Origin: Pseudogymnoascus destructans
Lineage: Eukaryota > Ascomycota > Leotiomycetes > Thelebolales > Thelebolaceae
Assembly: GCF_001641265.1 (NCBI RefSeq)
Contig: NW_020167552.1
Location: 1-64,000 of the forward strand
Direction: 5' to 3'
DNA: 64,000 nt
The translations under genes and the position numbers were made by a program. Every line of letters starts with the position of its first letter. The first letter of the stretch is position 1. Below the pieces are notes generated by a model. That model was not told the DNA's origin. It made no database searches and was given only the letters and a program-made list of their open reading frames with translations. Of this stretch, positions 42,673 to 54,975 are shown piece by piece.

Positions 42673-44455
42673 ATGTCTGGCGCCCCATCCCGACTCCAGA
42701 AGCTGGCAGCACATTTCCTCCCTTCAAGCACCCAAGAAACCTTCACACACCGTCTCAACAACCATGAGCTCTCACCCACATTCTTCCTCGAGCGTGCTGC
42801 ACAGATCGAGCCGGATGCCGAAGCCATCCACCACACCACCGCCAACAACGTCGTCCTAAGGCGGACGTACCAAGAATTCGCCGACCGCTCTCGCGGCTTC
42901 GCATACTACCTCGTCAAGAAGCAGTACAAGCGGGTTGGTATCCTCTGCCCCAATACGCCCGCCTTCCTCGAGAGTATTTTTGGGATTGGCGCCGCGGGCG
43001 CAGTCAACGTCGGCGTCAATTATAGGCTTAAGAGCGAAGACATTGCGTACATCTTCAACCACGCGGAGGTTGAGGTTATCATCGTGGATGCGGAGTACTT
43101 GCACCTGCTGGATAGGTTCAAGGAGCTATACCCACAAATACCGTTTATTATCGACACAGACACAGATGCAGTGGAGGAGATAAGTGGGCCATTCGATGCT
43201 GCGGTCTTGGAAGGTTTGAGTTATGACAAGGAAACCGGTGGCAATGGCTGGGCGGGCCTGAAGTCGCAGTGTGACGATGAGCAAGCCACCATTGCATTGG
43301 CTTATACCTCTGGAACGACGGCCAAGCCAAAGGGTGTGGTTTACAACCACCGTGGAGCATACCTAGCTGCCTTGGCCAATGTCGTCGAGTCGGGCCTCAA
43401 CTACCATACTGGGCGCTGCGGGTATCTCTGGACGCTCCCGATGTTTCACGCTATGGGGTGGACGTTTCCCTGGGCCGTGACGGCTGTGAGAGGGACGCAC
43501 TATTGCATGCGTAAGATTGACTACCCGGCGATTTGGCACCTGCTGAAGACAGAGAATGTGACGCATTTCAATGCGGCCCCGACGGTGAACACGCTTCTCT
43601 GTGCGTCTCCGGAGGCTGAGAGGTTAGAGAAGCCGGTGAGAGTCACAGTGGCTGCGAGCCCGCCGACGGCGCATCTGTTCAAGACGATGGAATCGTTGAA
43701 CCTGATGCCAGTCCATGTGTACGGCTTGACGGAAACGTACGGCCCAATCACTAAGGGGTACCGCATGCCGGCGTGGGAAAACTTGCCTGAAAATGAGAAG
43801 TACGATAAGATGGCGAGACAGGGTCACGGTGCTATTACCACGCTGCCGTGCCGTGTTATCAAGACTGAACAGGCACCGGGAATTATCGTTGATGTGAAGA
43901 AGGATGGAAAAGAGATTGGTGAGATTGTGTTCCTTGGCAATATCTGCGCAAAGGAGTATTACAAGGACCCAGAGGCTACGAGGAAGATCTTTGATGGCGG
44001 TGTATTGCACTCGGGGGATTTGGCTGTTTGGCATGCAGATGGGGCTATTCAGATTTTGGATAGGGCGAAGGATATTATCATTAGTGGTGAGTAACCCCCC
44101 TCTGTCACGAAGCCAAAGCTATTACTAACAGAACTCAGGTGGCGAGAATATCTCGTCCGTCTCTCTTGAGGGTATGCTAGTTCAACATCCGGATGTCCTT
44201 GAAGCTGGTGTGGTGGCGGTCCCTGATTCGCACTGGGGAGAGCGGCCAAAGGCCTTTGTCACGGTACAGCAAGGGAAGACACTCAAGGGAGATGATGTTA
44301 TCCAGTGGGCAAAGCATAAGAGCGATATCAGCAAGTTCATGGTCCCTAGGGAAGTAGAAATCGTAGCAGAGCTGCCAAAGACGAGCACAGGTAAAGTGAA
44401 GAAGAATGTGCTCAGGATCTGGGCAAAGGGTACAGATAGGAGTACTGATTTATAA
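42673..44455 (+). CDS. AMP-binding acyl-CoA synthetase-like enzyme (AAE family)
   Basis: Two exons, 42673-44086 and 44139-44455, join in phase 1 and give 576 aa. Adenylate-forming enzymes of this type activate carboxylic acids to acyl-AMP and then acyl-CoA. Visible motifs: YTSGTTAKPKGVVYNH (P-loop, near residue 212), GYLWTLPMFHAMGWTFPW, VHVYGLTETYGP (near 350), GDLAVWHADGAIQILDRAKD and the hinge IISG/GENISSVSLE across the intron, and PKTSTGKVKK with the catalytic C-terminal lysine. The pattern fits plant AAE and medium-chain or short-chain acyl-CoA ligases more than acetyl-CoA synthetase. The C-terminus (STDL) is not a peroxisomal SKL signal, so the protein is probably cytosolic or mitochondrial. 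Substrate unknown. Confidence 0.9.
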
Positions 44456-45037
44456 AAAATAAAGAAAATAAAGAGATTACAAAAGCCATCCTATAAATTC
44501 CTGTAAGAACGAAAGAATAATGAGATTATAAAGCCGTTCGCTCCAGTCCTCTCTCCTTGAACAGCTGACGCTATTTTTGGCTTTAGTGTTGGGCTTGCCC
44601 ATGCTATCGTCACGTGGGTCGGTCCTGACGTGGGGCTGACCTAACCGAAACTCTGATTCCCTCAAGCTCACAGTTATTGACGATGACAACCAAGTCGTAC
44701 GACTCTCCTCTCATTAAACCCTGAAGCTATCTCCAGCCAACAGCGACCGACTACACAGTAGATGCACGAAGGATTTAACCAATACACAGCTTTGTCCGGC
44801 GATAAACCAACATCGGCAACATCACCAACAAACAGCCAAGCACCACAAGGCTGAGCCCAACGTAATCGCGCCTTGATTACTCCCACTGTCGCCAACCTTG
44901 GCCCTGTCTTTATCAGCAACGTCTGTTTTACCAGAACGCGAACAGAGCAATCTGGAAACACAGAATACCCTCGAGTCTATCGTGACGACCGATCTTGTTT
45001 AATGTCATCTCTGAAGCGAGCCTGAAGCTCATTTACA
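44456..45037. other. Promoter/leader region of GRR1
   Basis: No gene recognised. A CACGTGGG site lies near 44612. Confidence 0.5.
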
Positions 45038-47176
45038 ATGCATGGTTGTGAATCTTCAAGAGTCCCGCCCGTCGGGGTGGGGACGTCACTGTTCACCACA
45101 ACACAAACGGCGACAGACCAGGAAGAAGACTCACACTCTTCGTCAAGCAACTCCCCGACAAGGGTGGATTATGAGGAATTTGATTTCTTCATGAACATGA
45201 ACGATTCGCAGTCCTCCATCGGCGTACCAACGTCGGATCCCGCGGCTGTACAAGACGAATACAGTTGCCAGCCACCAATCCAGAGACTGCCCGCCGAAAT
45301 CCTCATTAATATGTTCTCGAAACTCGGAGCGGCGACGGACTTGCTAAACTGCATGCTCACCTGCAAAGCATGGGCGAGAAACGCGGTGGACCTGCTGTGG
45401 CTGCGACCAGCTTGCTCGACATGGCCGAAACACAGCGTCATATGCAGGACGCTCAACCTGCCGAACCCATACTTTGCATACCGGGATTTCGTTAAGAGGT
45501 TGAATTTGGCCACTCTGGCAGACAGCGTCAATGATGGAAGCGTGACGCCACTCCAGGTCTGCACTCAGGTTGAGAGGCTCACGCTTACAAACTGCCATGG
45601 TTTGACAGATCAAGGTTTGATCAGCCTCGTCACAGATAACAGGCGGCTACTGGCATTGGATATATCGGGAGATTCAAACATAACGGAGGCTTCTATCAAT
45701 CTGCTGGCCAAAAACTGCCGGCTACTGCAAGGGTTGAATATCTCCGGTTGCACAAAAATCTCGAACGAATCGTTAATAAACGTAGCGGAACGCTGCAAGA
45801 AGATCAAGAGAGTGAGTTAAACGGTTTTCTGGCTCTGTAGATGGAAACTAACAACATGTAGCTTAAATTTAACGACTGCCACCAGATTGAAGATTCTTCC
45901 ATCATGGCGTTCGCGAAGAACTGCCCGAATATCCTAGAAATCGACTTGCACCACTGCAAAAATGTTGGCAGCGAGCCCGTAACCGCCCTCCTACAATACG
46001 GTAGGAGCCTTCGCGAGTTCCGTCTGGCGAGCTGCGAGTTGATTACCGATTCTGCCTTCCTCAACCTGCCACCAACCCAAATGTTCCACCATCTCCGGAT
46101 CTTGGACTTTACAAGCTGTGTTAGACTCACGGATAGCGCAGTCGAGAAGATCATCGAAGTCGCACCACGCCTGAGAAATGTTGTGTTTGCTAAGTGCCGT
46201 AACCTCACAGATGTGGCTGTCAACGCCATCAGCAAACTTGGCAAGAACCTGCATTATGTTCATCTGGGACACTGCAATCAGATTACAGATGACGCCGTGA
46301 AGAACCTGGTTCACTGCTGTGCTAGGATCCGATACATCGATCTCGGCTGCTGCAATCGACTGACAGACGCGTCTGTTACTAAGCTTGCTACACTTCCAAA
46401 GTTGAGGCGTATTGGGCTGGTTAAGTGCCAAGCGATAACTGACGAGAGTGTCTACGCTTTATCCCATGCTTCACGGAGAGTATCGAATCCGTCCGGTCCT
46501 GCGGATCTTATGTATCCGGAATTCCATGGCGCAAATAACCATGTGAGTAGCTTGGAGAGAGTGCATCTCAGCTACTGCGTCAACCTCACCCTTAGGGTAA
46601 GTTTACACAACACCACACCAAAAAAAAAACTGACGAGATCACAGAGTGTCATCATCCTATTGAACAATTGCCCCAAACTAACCCACTTGAGCTTGACGGG
46701 CGTTCAGGCTTTCCTGAGAACCGATCTCGAGAAGTTTTGCCGGGACGCACCACCAGGTCAGTTGAATCCATCTCATCATTAGTATCATTTACTTTTCGCG
46801 CATTGAGCTAACTCATTTCCCTATAGACTTCAATCAGCACCAACGAGACGCCTTCTGCGTCTTCTCCGGCGCCGGCGTCACTGGGCTCGGACGATACCTG
46901 AACGCAGAGAACAGAACGAGGCTAACACTGGCCCGGATGGAGGAGGCCGAGGAGGCCGAGGAGCGCGCGTTGCGAGAGGCATCGACACGGGCGACTGACG
47001 GCGGCGGCGGCGATGACGACCAAGTCATGACGGGGTTGATGAGCGCAGCCACGCTTGGAGGTGGCCTAGTCATGCCTGAAGGCATAATCGAAGTTCCAGA
47101 TGAGGAGGAGCTAGAAGACAGCGTGATGACAGCCACGAACACTCCCACGCCCGCGGATTCGATCCAGCCAAACTGA
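45038..47176 (+). CDS. GRR1: SCF ubiquitin ligase F-box/LRR protein Grr1
   Basis: Four exons, 45038-45811, 45862-46596, 46645-46756 and 46827-47176, join in frame to 656 aa. An acidic Ser-rich N-terminus is followed by an F-box at about 81-125 (IQRLPAEILINMFSKLG, then CKAWARNAVDLLWLRP). About a dozen AMN1-type leucine-rich repeats follow, with signatures such as LTLTNCHGLTDQGL, GLNISGCTKISNESL, VFAKCRNLTDVAV and IDLGCCNRLTDASV. The LRRs end with LTHLSLTGVQAFLRTDLEKF and FCRDAPPDFNQHQRDAFCVF, which I recognise as a conserved Grr1 end. Grr1 links glucose and nutrient signals to degradation of cyclins and other phosphoproteins. A Glu/Gly/Asp-rich tail ends the protein. Introns are 48-70 nt; none shows the ACATGTAC core of the helicase gene. 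Confidence 0.94.
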
Positions 47177-48097
47177 GATATGAGTTTTAGCGGCGCATTT
47201 TTACAGTTATGCTGACAGACGCATGGGGAACATGCATGCAGAGCGAGCACACGTAGGCGTAGTGTTGAAGCGAGGCATTTTAGATTGCTACAACGATACG
47301 AAGGTAGTAGCGTACTGGCGTTTATGGGAAGACCATCGAGATACCCGATTACGACGACATTATTAGCATAGCCAGCTATCAACGAACACATTATAACAGC
47401 TGCCAGCGCCTACCAACAGCCCATGCGAAGGTTACGCGGAGATGGGAGAGCGTCCTGAGAGCGACGGAGGCGGTGCTATATATCAGCAGATTATAAGCAC
47501 CAGGGAGACGCGGGAAAGGCGGGCTTCAATTTTATTGTACTTGCTGCATTGTTTTCATGTAGAACAGACTTACTACACAGGATACACGGGCCATGGGCCA
47601 CGCTCCACGGCGTTTTTTTAACGGGGCTGGGAGGAGAGGGGATTGGGGTGGGGATGATGCATGCGGTGCTTGAGGGTGCGCGGTCGGGGGGGTTATGATT
47701 AGATGCGTATGAGGCTGAATATCGAAGCTATTTCTCGCAGAGTCACGTTCTTTGACAGATGTGTCTTGTGTGATGCCTTTCCTTGTAACTTGAGGCTAAT
47801 GGGCGTGGGTGAGCAGAGAAAGGGGGATATCATTTAATCAGTCTGTTTGGTATCGGCTCTATTGTATATTTTTCTCTTATCAGTCCACCTCATCAGAGCA
47901 TCTAGAACTGTATATCTCCAGCGAGCTTTCAGACTCCCAGCAAATCAATCCCGTGGCCAGCAAATATCAAAGCCTCCCAATGCAATCCCATTGTAATGCC
48001 CACTCAACTCCTCATCCAGTCTAAAGTTTACTCTCCTCCCGCTATGCACCCCACCCAACGCCCAGCACAAAACAAAAACCCTCTTCCCCTCCCTCTA
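47177..48097. other. Convergent 3' region of GRR1 and RDH54
   Basis: No gene recognised. G-rich patch near 47620-47690; otherwise unremarkable 3' flanks. Confidence 0.6.
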
Positions 48098-51000
48098 CTA
48101 CTCATCCTTCTCCCCACTCCTCTTCACAAAAACAAAACTCACCCCCCTCCCCCCCTCCCCCAGCACCCCACAAAGCACCTCATCCCCAACCCTCCCCTCC
48201 ACCTCCTCAACCCCCTCCCTCTTAACCCCAAACACATCCAGCGGCTCCCTCAGCGCCGCCGTATCGATATGCTCGTATTCTAGCAGGCTCGCCATGTTAC
48301 CCGCGGCATGCAGACGTCGACGCTCGGCTGCTGAGGCGGCTTCGCGGGCGGCTTCAGCTTGCCAGTCGTATTGTGAGGCGGGGATGAGGGTTGGGCGGGG
48401 TTGGCGACGGCGGCGGGAGTCGCAGGGGTTGAGGGGGAGGTCGTCGTCGGAGTCTGAGGCGGAGGCGTCCGAGGCCGGGGCGGGAGCGGGAGCGGGAGAG
48501 GGGTCCTCGACGGGTGCCTCGGTCGGCTCGTCAACGACAGGGTCCGCTGCGCGACCGCCGCAGTTGCAGCCAAGAAGGTCGTGGGTCTTGCAATCTGAAG
48601 TGGTATCGAGTGTGAAGAGATCTCTTAATTCATCAGCCGAGAACACAGCCCCGTTCTTCTTATTATCTACAATACTATCCGCAAGTCCCTTCTTCGTAAG
48701 CTGGCGCTGGTAGATCTTCTCATCCATACCGCCCGCCATGAGAAGGCGGTAGATGAAAGTCGGCTTCTCCTGGCCGGGCCGGTGGACGCGCGCCATGGCT
48801 TGCAGGTCCGTCGCGGGGTTCCAGTCGACATCGAAGAGGATGAGACGCGAGGCGCCGACGAGGTTTAGGCCCACGCCGCCAGCTTTAGCGGAGAGGAGCA
48901 GCGCAAAGTTCTTCCTGGCAGATGTCTTGTTGAATTCGTTGACGATGTCCTGGCGCCGGTTGGTGGGCGTGTCGCCGTCGAGGCGGAGGAGGGGAAGGCT
49001 GAGCTGCGCAAGGTGTTTTTGGAGGAGGTCAAGCGTGGCGGTGAAGTTGGAGACTATGACGACTTTCTCTTTGGTGTTGTGCGGGTCTTCGGCGATGGCT
49101 TTGAGGAGGCCGTCGAGGACGCGCATCTTCGTGCTTGTGGCGAGGAGGGGCGCCTTTAGTCTTTCTTCTGAGATACCCTCCACGGCGTCTTCTGCATCCT
49201 CGCCTACACGCTTCGCTGCCGACTTCTTGCTCGATGGGAGAAGCAGTTGAGGAGAGTTGCATACTTTTCTCAGAATATTGATTAGCCCCAAAGCCTGTGC
49301 TTGAGCCGCCTTGTACCCATTACGGGCACCCATAAACGCAGGAGACTCCAGTATCTCCTCATATATCTGCGCCTGTGCCGTGGTTGGCTTGCAGAAGACC
49401 ACGAATTCAGTTTTCTGTGGGAGGAAATGCGCCTGGACCTCGGCCGTCCTTCGAAGAATGAACTGCTGGGTCATTTCGGAGAGTTCAGCTTGCCTCGCCT
49501 CACCCAACTCCCTTTCCCTTTCACTCGCATTAGGTTGTCTACTCCTTAGAATTGGCGTTTCGAAATTCTTCTTGAAGGAGCTGGCCGACTTGAAAAGATC
49601 TGGGTTGAGAAAATCAACCATAACGAAGAACTCCGTGAGATCATTCTGCAAGGGAGTCCCAGACAGGATGATTTTTTTGAGCGTTGAGAGACCTTTGATA
49701 GCCTGGGCGGCCTTGTTGGTTTCCTTCTTGAGCCGATGACCCTCATCGACAATAACAAGATCAACCCCCGCTCCCTGGCCCAACTCTTCAGCAATACCCC
49801 TCATCCTCTCATACCCCACAATCAACACGCTATAACTCGCACCATGCGTAAAGTCCGTGATCTTCATCTTGCCATCCGCAACCATAACGCCGATATTAAT
49901 ACTGCCCAGCCAGCTCCTAAACTCCTTCTTCCAGTTGTCAATGAGCGTCACCGGGCACACCACCAGCACCTTCTTGATCACACCCCCACCCCCATACGGA
50001 TTCTGCTTCAGCAACGTCCAGATAAGAGCAATGCTCTGCAGCGTCTTACCCAGGCCCATCTCATCGGCTAGCAACGCCCCCTCCCCGCCATAATCGCGAA
50101 GCCCCATCACACACTCGTAAAGGAACTTCACGCCCTCCCGCTGATGCGGCCGGAGCTTCTTCGCGAGCAGAGGGTCAACGACAACATCGACTATCTGCTT
50201 TCCTTTTGGACAATCCTTGGGTCGCTTCATAACCAACGCCCCCGGCGCGCGCGGATCATGGCGCGGAGTAGGCACCCCCTTCTTCCCCTGCGGCACGACC
50301 GTCGACGCAACCACAGGACTCTTAAACTCCTGCTTGAGCGACGACTGGCCATAAAAGTTCTTCGCCGGCGCCGCGCCAGGAGAGTCTCCATCCTCCACCT
50401 TAATCGCCTTATTCCTACTCGAGCCTTCGATATCGCCCGACTTGCGCTTCAACGGCTGGAAACTCGGTACCTGTTTCGGTGTCGGCCCTTCCACCGTAGT
50501 CGGCCGCGCAGATACTTGCGCCGTATTTGTGAACGGCTTGCCAGCGTAATAATCTTCTCGTGGGATGAGCGACACAATCTCCACCTCCCTCCCTCCAATA
50601 TTCAGCGTACTCTCCGGCAGGAACGTCTCATAACACCTCGTCTCAGCCAGCTGTCTCGCCTCGAGGTCCACCAACCTCGCCTTCCCATTCCACACGAGCA
50701 GCACCCCATCCCCATCCCACGTCTTGTGTTTCTTCGTACTATACTTGCGCCTGTATGACCCATTAGCACCACCACATAGACTCGACCAAGACATCTACTC
50801 ACCACATAACATTATAATACCCCTTCGGCGCATCCTCATCAAATCCCCCCTTCTTTCCCCCCCCCCCATATCCCTGCTTAACCACCAACGGTTTCCTCGG
50901 CACATTCACCGCCGCCGACGCCTGCGACAACGGTCTCCCGGCCCCCGCTGCAGGATGCTCCCACACCTTAATCCCCTTCTTCCCTCCCACAGGACTCCCC

Positions 51001-51164
51001 GGCGGCGACGGCGTAGCCTCCACGCGTTCCACCCCGTCGTCTCGAGACCGCGGCTTCTTCGCCTCCACCGGCCGTGGCCGCATCGACGGCGGCTTGAAGG
51101 GCTTGTTCCACATGTCGTAGAAGCGGTTGCGTGGGATCTGGCGACGCCAGTGGTAGATGTCCAT
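48098..51164 (-). CDS. RDH54: SNF2-family DNA translocase Rdh54/Tid1 (Rad54 paralogue)
   Basis: Two exons, 51164-50803 and 50750-48098, join in phase 2 (TG+G, Trp) and give 1004 aa. The protein moves along duplex DNA and remodels Rad51/Dmc1 filaments in homologous recombination. Visible: KPFKPPSM near the N-terminus, GYYNVMW/RKYSTKKHKTWDGDG across the intron, KLRPHQREGVKFLYE, LLADEMGLGKTLQS (motif I, near residue 356), VIVDEGHRLKKETN (II), ILSGTPLQND (III), SAKAGGVGLNLVGASRLILF and MARVHRPGQEKPTFIYRL (V-VI). A Zn-like C-terminal motif (CKTHDLLGCNCGG) and a long acidic, Ala/Pro-rich tail follow. All helicase motifs are canonical, unlike those of the transposon-linked SNF2 gene. A second start at 51113 (MWNKPFKPPS) is equally plausible. 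Confidence 0.93.
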
Positions 51165-51978
51165 CGTAAATACGTGAGCGCAGTTTACGCGACGCGAGGG
51201 ACGCGATAGCACGTGACTTGGGTTTGCAGGGGTTGTTCGAGATGGAACTGGAGCCTTGGTATGGAAGAGTTTGGAGTATCAGACGAAGAGGTGTTGTTTG
51301 AATGGAAGTGTTTGGATAAAAAAAAGGGGGGGGGTTTTATTTGGAAAAGTTTTGGGATTCTTATTTTTGGTGTTGTTGTTGGAAGAATTTGGTGGTTTTA
51401 TTTCGTTTGTTTTCACTTTTGGAGTATATAAAAGTGAATTTATCTTTTGAGGAAGGAGCAGTCTTTGTTCCCATTGTTCGGCCCAACCACCCCAATAAAT
51501 GGCCTTTTAAGAGTCACGAGGTCTCAATATTTATAGCCTATTTTCTATAGCCTATTTTCTACAGACAAATATCAAGATAGAACCTCTATAGAGAGGTACG
51601 TATTTGGATGCCTCACTTATAAGAATTAGCCGTCGGGCCACAAACCCCTCAGATGAGCCGATGTGATACCTTGATATATTCATCTACAGGTCTTAGTAAT
51701 ATTCTTATATCAAAATTCTACTGTTGCAATCTTTGTCCAATCTGTATTTTTCTCATATTTACTTATGACCACCCTTCATTCGTATACACCAACCGACGAC
51801 AAGCACTACCAGTACCGAAACTCAAACTTTGACCCCCAAAAACTCCCTCGCTATGAACCCTATCCCCCACGCTGATGTATCAATATGCCAAGATAGCGAA
51901 ACCCCTCTGCGAACTGTACTTCCACAAGTCCACCTATCTACAAAACTCCTCGCACCCCCCCTTCTCGTCATCGCCTCC
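51165..51978. other. Intergenic region, RDH54 promoter and 3' flank of the next gene
   Basis: A CACGTGAC site lies near 51210, just upstream of RDH54. 51330-51780 is AT-rich. No gene seen. Confidence 0.55.
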
Positions 51979-54231
51979 TCACCCCCACCCCAAATTATCC
52001 AGCGTCAACTTCGCATCATTCCCACTCATCCCACTCACCCCCAGCTGCCTAACCTGCGTCCCCTTCCTCAACCTCTGCAACCCCACCGCCACCTTCCAGC
52101 TCTCCTCCTCCCCAATAACAAAAACATACTTCCTCCCCTCCTGATCCCTAATACTCGCCCTCAACACATGCAACTTCCCCCCCCTAAACTGCCCAGTCTG
52201 CGACGAAGCATTAGACTCTCTCTCCGCAAGCGGCGACGACTTCTTCGGCGACGACCCGCCACCCCCCTCCCCCAGCAGCCCCAGACGGCACTGTGCCTTG
52301 CACGATGCGAGCAGTTCGAGGAGCAGGGCATCTGCCGCCTCGTTCGTAACCGCGTTGTCCTTGGGCTTGCTAGACGAATTGCCCCAGAGCTTGCGCGCTG
52401 GGTTGGAGGCGGCGGTGGAGGCCGGCGCGGGGGAGCTGAACGCGGGACACCATACCTCTACGAGTTTCATGGTCCAGGCCTTGACGTCCCACTCGCGCTG
52501 GGGGACGCCGCGCACGTCGTCGTCGATGAAGAGGCCCTCGGTTGTGATGCGCAGGATTAGGCCGTCGGTGACGGAGCCGGTGCCGGAGACGAGCATGGAG
52601 GTGGGGGTTTTCATGAAGGCGTTGTTGAAGGCGTAGACGGCTTTGAGGACGATCTTATCGGGGTCTTTGGTAGAGTATGCGCCGCGCATTGAGGGTGGTG
52701 GTGTTGTGCGCGCGGTGGACTGGGAGGCGGCGTAGGAGGAGGCCGAGTAGACCGAGGATGCGGCTTTCTTGTGTGCGGGTTTGTCGTAGGGGCGATAGGA
52801 GTAGTCGTCCTCGTTGCCTAAATATGTGCGCGCTGTTGCAGCGGGCGGCCGCTTGGTCGGGGGCGCCTGTGGTGGAGTTGGTCGTGGAGATGCCGATGCT
52901 GGAGAGGGAGGTTGTCCTCTTGGCCAGGGGTTGGTTTTCTCACCTACAGCAGAGTATGCATATGTGCTAGCCTTCGGCTTTGCCCTCTCAGCGGCAGCCC
53001 TCTCAGCGGCAGCCCTCTCAGCGGCAGCCCTCTCAGCGGCAGCCCTCTCAGCGGCAGCCCTCTCAGCGGCAGCACTCTCAGCGGCAGCCCTCTCAGCGGC
53101 AGCCCTCTCAGCAGCAGCCCTCTCAGCAGCAGCCCTCTCAGCAGCAGCCCTCTCAGCAGCAACCCTCTCAGCAGCCCTCTCAACAACCTTCTCAGCCTCC
53201 GCCTTATTCGCTTGCTCGTCCTTCTCTCTCTTCTCCCTAGCTTCCCGCTGCGCGCGAGCCTCTCTCGCGATACGCTCCCTCGCTACCCGCTCTCGGGCCT
53301 CCTTCTCCCGCGCCTCCTTCAACCGCTTCTCATCCTCCTCTTTCTTCTGACGCAGAGCCTCGGCGACCTTACGCTCCTCTTCTCGCTTGCGAGTTTCCTC
53401 GCGCGCCTTTTCCCACCCAGATTTTGCATTTGCATTTGCATTCGCATTAGAATTTGTGTTCGCCCCTGAGTTTGGATTTTGATATCCTCCTGTACTCGGT
53501 CCAGTTTTTGGATAGCCCCCTGTATTCGGTCCTGTGTTTGTATAGCCCCCTGTATTCGGTCCTGTGTTTGTATAGCCCCCTGTATTCGGTCCTGTGTTCG
53601 CATAGCCCCCTGTATTCGGTCCTGTGTTCGCATAGCCACCTGTATTCGCATTCGTACCCCCGGGAGGCACATTTGATCGCTGCCAGCTTGATTTCGGCGG
53701 TGGTTGGTTCTGTTGTGGTCCTGGATTGTAGCCCGGCTGTGGCCCAGGATTTGGTGGTGGCGCATGGCCGCTAGGTTGGGGGGGAGGCCCTCCTGGTGCG
53801 TAGCCATTCTGGTGACCTTGGTGACCTTGGTGGGGTGGAGGGCCTCCAGGGGGTGCACCGCCGCCGCCACCACCACCACCACCGTTGTTTCCTCCATTTG
53901 ATCCAGTCCTTCCATCAGATTGCATGCGACCCAAGGCCCATGCCCCTATAGCCAGTCCGATCGACACCATAAACATCCCGTTCCCGCCCGTATTCTTGAC
54001 GCTGTACCACCATAATTGAAGTGTTGGCATCAACGCTGATACTATTGCGACGAGTATGAGAGCTGATGCAAAGCCCGCGGCGAAGCTGTTGACGTTGGGT
54101 TTTAGCGACGGCAGATACAGGAAGCCCGAGCCCGAGGAGTGTGGTGGAATGATAAAGATGTCGTATTTCCCCGGAGGAAGCCCCGATGATTTGGGGGCCT
54201 CCCCATGGGGGGGAGGAGGCGGTGGGTTCAT
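51979..54231 (-). CDS. Conserved fungal Pro-rich, coiled-coil protein with two membrane segments
   Basis: Open frame of 750 aa from ATG 54231; I do not know a named family. Order: GLPPGKYDIFIIPPHSSGSG and LYLPSLKPN; two hydrophobic segments (SALILVAIVSALMPTLQLWW, and MFMVSIGLAIGAWALG); a Gly/Pro-rich region with five to six copies of an 11-residue TGPNTGGYxN repeat; a long Lys/Arg/Glu coiled coil; about twelve ERAAA repeats; a Pro-rich linker; then a globular C-terminus (DKIVLKAVYAFNNAFMKTPT, LHVLRASIRDQEGRKYVFVI) that looks conserved. The 5' end is unsure: an upstream in-frame stretch reads SGPTRSPRWTQSSVPSGTHH after a CCGCAG acceptor, and a possible first exon with MATWQLDADEPQC starts at 54437, but I could not join them in frame. 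Confidence 0.72.
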   Translation of the reverse strand: MNPPPPPPHGEAPKSSGLPPGKYDIFIIPPHSSGSGFLYLPSLKPNVNSFAAGFASALILVAIVSALMPTLQLWWYSVKNTGGNGMFMVSIGLAIGAWALGRMQSDGRTGSNGGNNGGGGGGGGGAPPGGPPPHQGHQGHQNGYAPGGPPPQPSGHAPPPNPGPQPGYNPGPQQNQPPPKSSWQRSNVPPGGTNANTGGYANTGPNTGGYANTGPNTGGYTNTGPNTGGYTNTGPNTGGYPKTGPSTGGYQNPNSGANTNSNANANANAKSGWEKAREETRKREEERKVAEALRQKKEEDEKRLKEAREKEARERVARERIAREARAQREAREKREKDEQANKAEAEKVVERAAERVAAERAAAERAAAERAAAERAAAERAAAESAAAERAAAERAAAERAAAERAAAERAAAERAKPKASTYAYSAVGEKTNPWPRGQPPSPASASPRPTPPQAPPTKRPPAATARTYLGNEDDYSYRPYDKPAHKKAASSVYSASSYAASQSTARTTPPPSMRGAYSTKDPDKIVLKAVYAFNNAFMKTPTSMLVSGTGSVTDGLILRITTEGLFIDDDVRGVPQREWDVKAWTMKLVEVWCPAFSSPAPASTAASNPARKLWGNSSSKPKDNAVTNEAADALLLELLASCKAQCRLGLLGEGGGGSSPKKSSPLAERESNASSQTGQFRGGKLHVLRASIRDQEGRKYVFVIGEEESWKVAVGLQRLRKGTQVRQLGVSGMSGNDAKLTLDNLGWG
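52980..53178 (-). repeat. 15-bp coding tandem repeat (ERAAA units)
   Basis: About twelve copies of CCTCTCAGC(G/A)GCAGC (plus strand) encode ERAAA on the minus strand. Copies in the right half have AGCAGC where those on the left have GGCAGC, suggesting two expansion events. Both other strand frames are also open because of the 15-bp period, giving shadow frames of Ser/Gln or Ala/Leu repeats. Confidence 0.92.
53480..53655 (-). repeat. 33-bp coding tandem repeat (TGPNTGGYxN units)
   Basis: Five near-perfect units around CCTGTATTCGGTCCTGTGTT occur in succession, each encoding 11 residues on the minus strand. The variable residue is Ala or Thr according to a single base (GCA/ACA codon). Confidence 0.9.
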
Positions 54232-54897
54232 CGCCTGTCGTACGTGGTGTGTTCCAGAAGGAACTGAGGACTGTGTCCAGCGAGGACTTCGGGTAGGACC
54301 AGACTGCGGGGAGAATCTTCGTCAATAACCAAGTTTCTTTTGCGCTGCGCGGGGTATCTCAAAGTCGTTACATACGTCGTCGAATCGTTACAACTGCTGC
54401 ATTGGGGTTCGTCAGCGTCCAGTTGCCAGGTAGCCATATTTCGTTTGTCAACAAACCATGTCAAGGCTAACCGCTCGAATCAAATAAACGCTGCAAAAGG
54501 AGCACAAGGCAAGATAATCTATGTAAATAAAATATGGCCCTGTACATCGAGTTATCGAAGGCATACAGGAGAGGTATTCGAGGATTTATTTTGGGGGGGG
54601 GGGGGGGGAGGTTGTTGAAAAAGTCTTGCTGGAATGAGTTTACAAGCCGAAATTGGAGGTTTAGGCGAGGAATTTGGGGTGGTAGGTGGTGGCCTAGTCG
54701 AGTATGGGGGCGGCCCGTCTCGTCAGTTGAGCGTGGGGGGGAAAAGGGAAGGGGAGGGATGATGTTTGAGCTGCAGGGCGATTATGCAATTGGATAAGGG
54801 ATTTGGGTACAGTAGGTGGAAGTAGAATTAAAAGGGTCTTTCACAATAATAGTTCGGCGCTTATTCTCAGAGTCCTCGAAACAGAATGAGGGTTCTT

Positions 54898-54975
54898 CGT
54901 CTTGGTCCTTGGTCTTGGTCCTTGGTTCTTGGTCTTGGTCTTGGTCCTTGGTCTTGGTCCTTGGTCCTTGGCCCT
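54898..54975. repeat. CTTGGTC-type minisatellite
   Basis: Six- to seven-base units CTTGGTC/CTTGGTT recur about 11 times. Confidence 0.9.

Noticed and set aside
52814..53350. Open plus-strand frames with long SAAAL or QRQPS repeats
   Set aside because: They are shadows of the 15-bp ERAAA repeat in the minus-strand gene.
53480..53655. Regular direct repeats resembling a CRISPR array
   Set aside because: The repeats are contiguous without unique spacers and lie in a eukaryotic coding exon.
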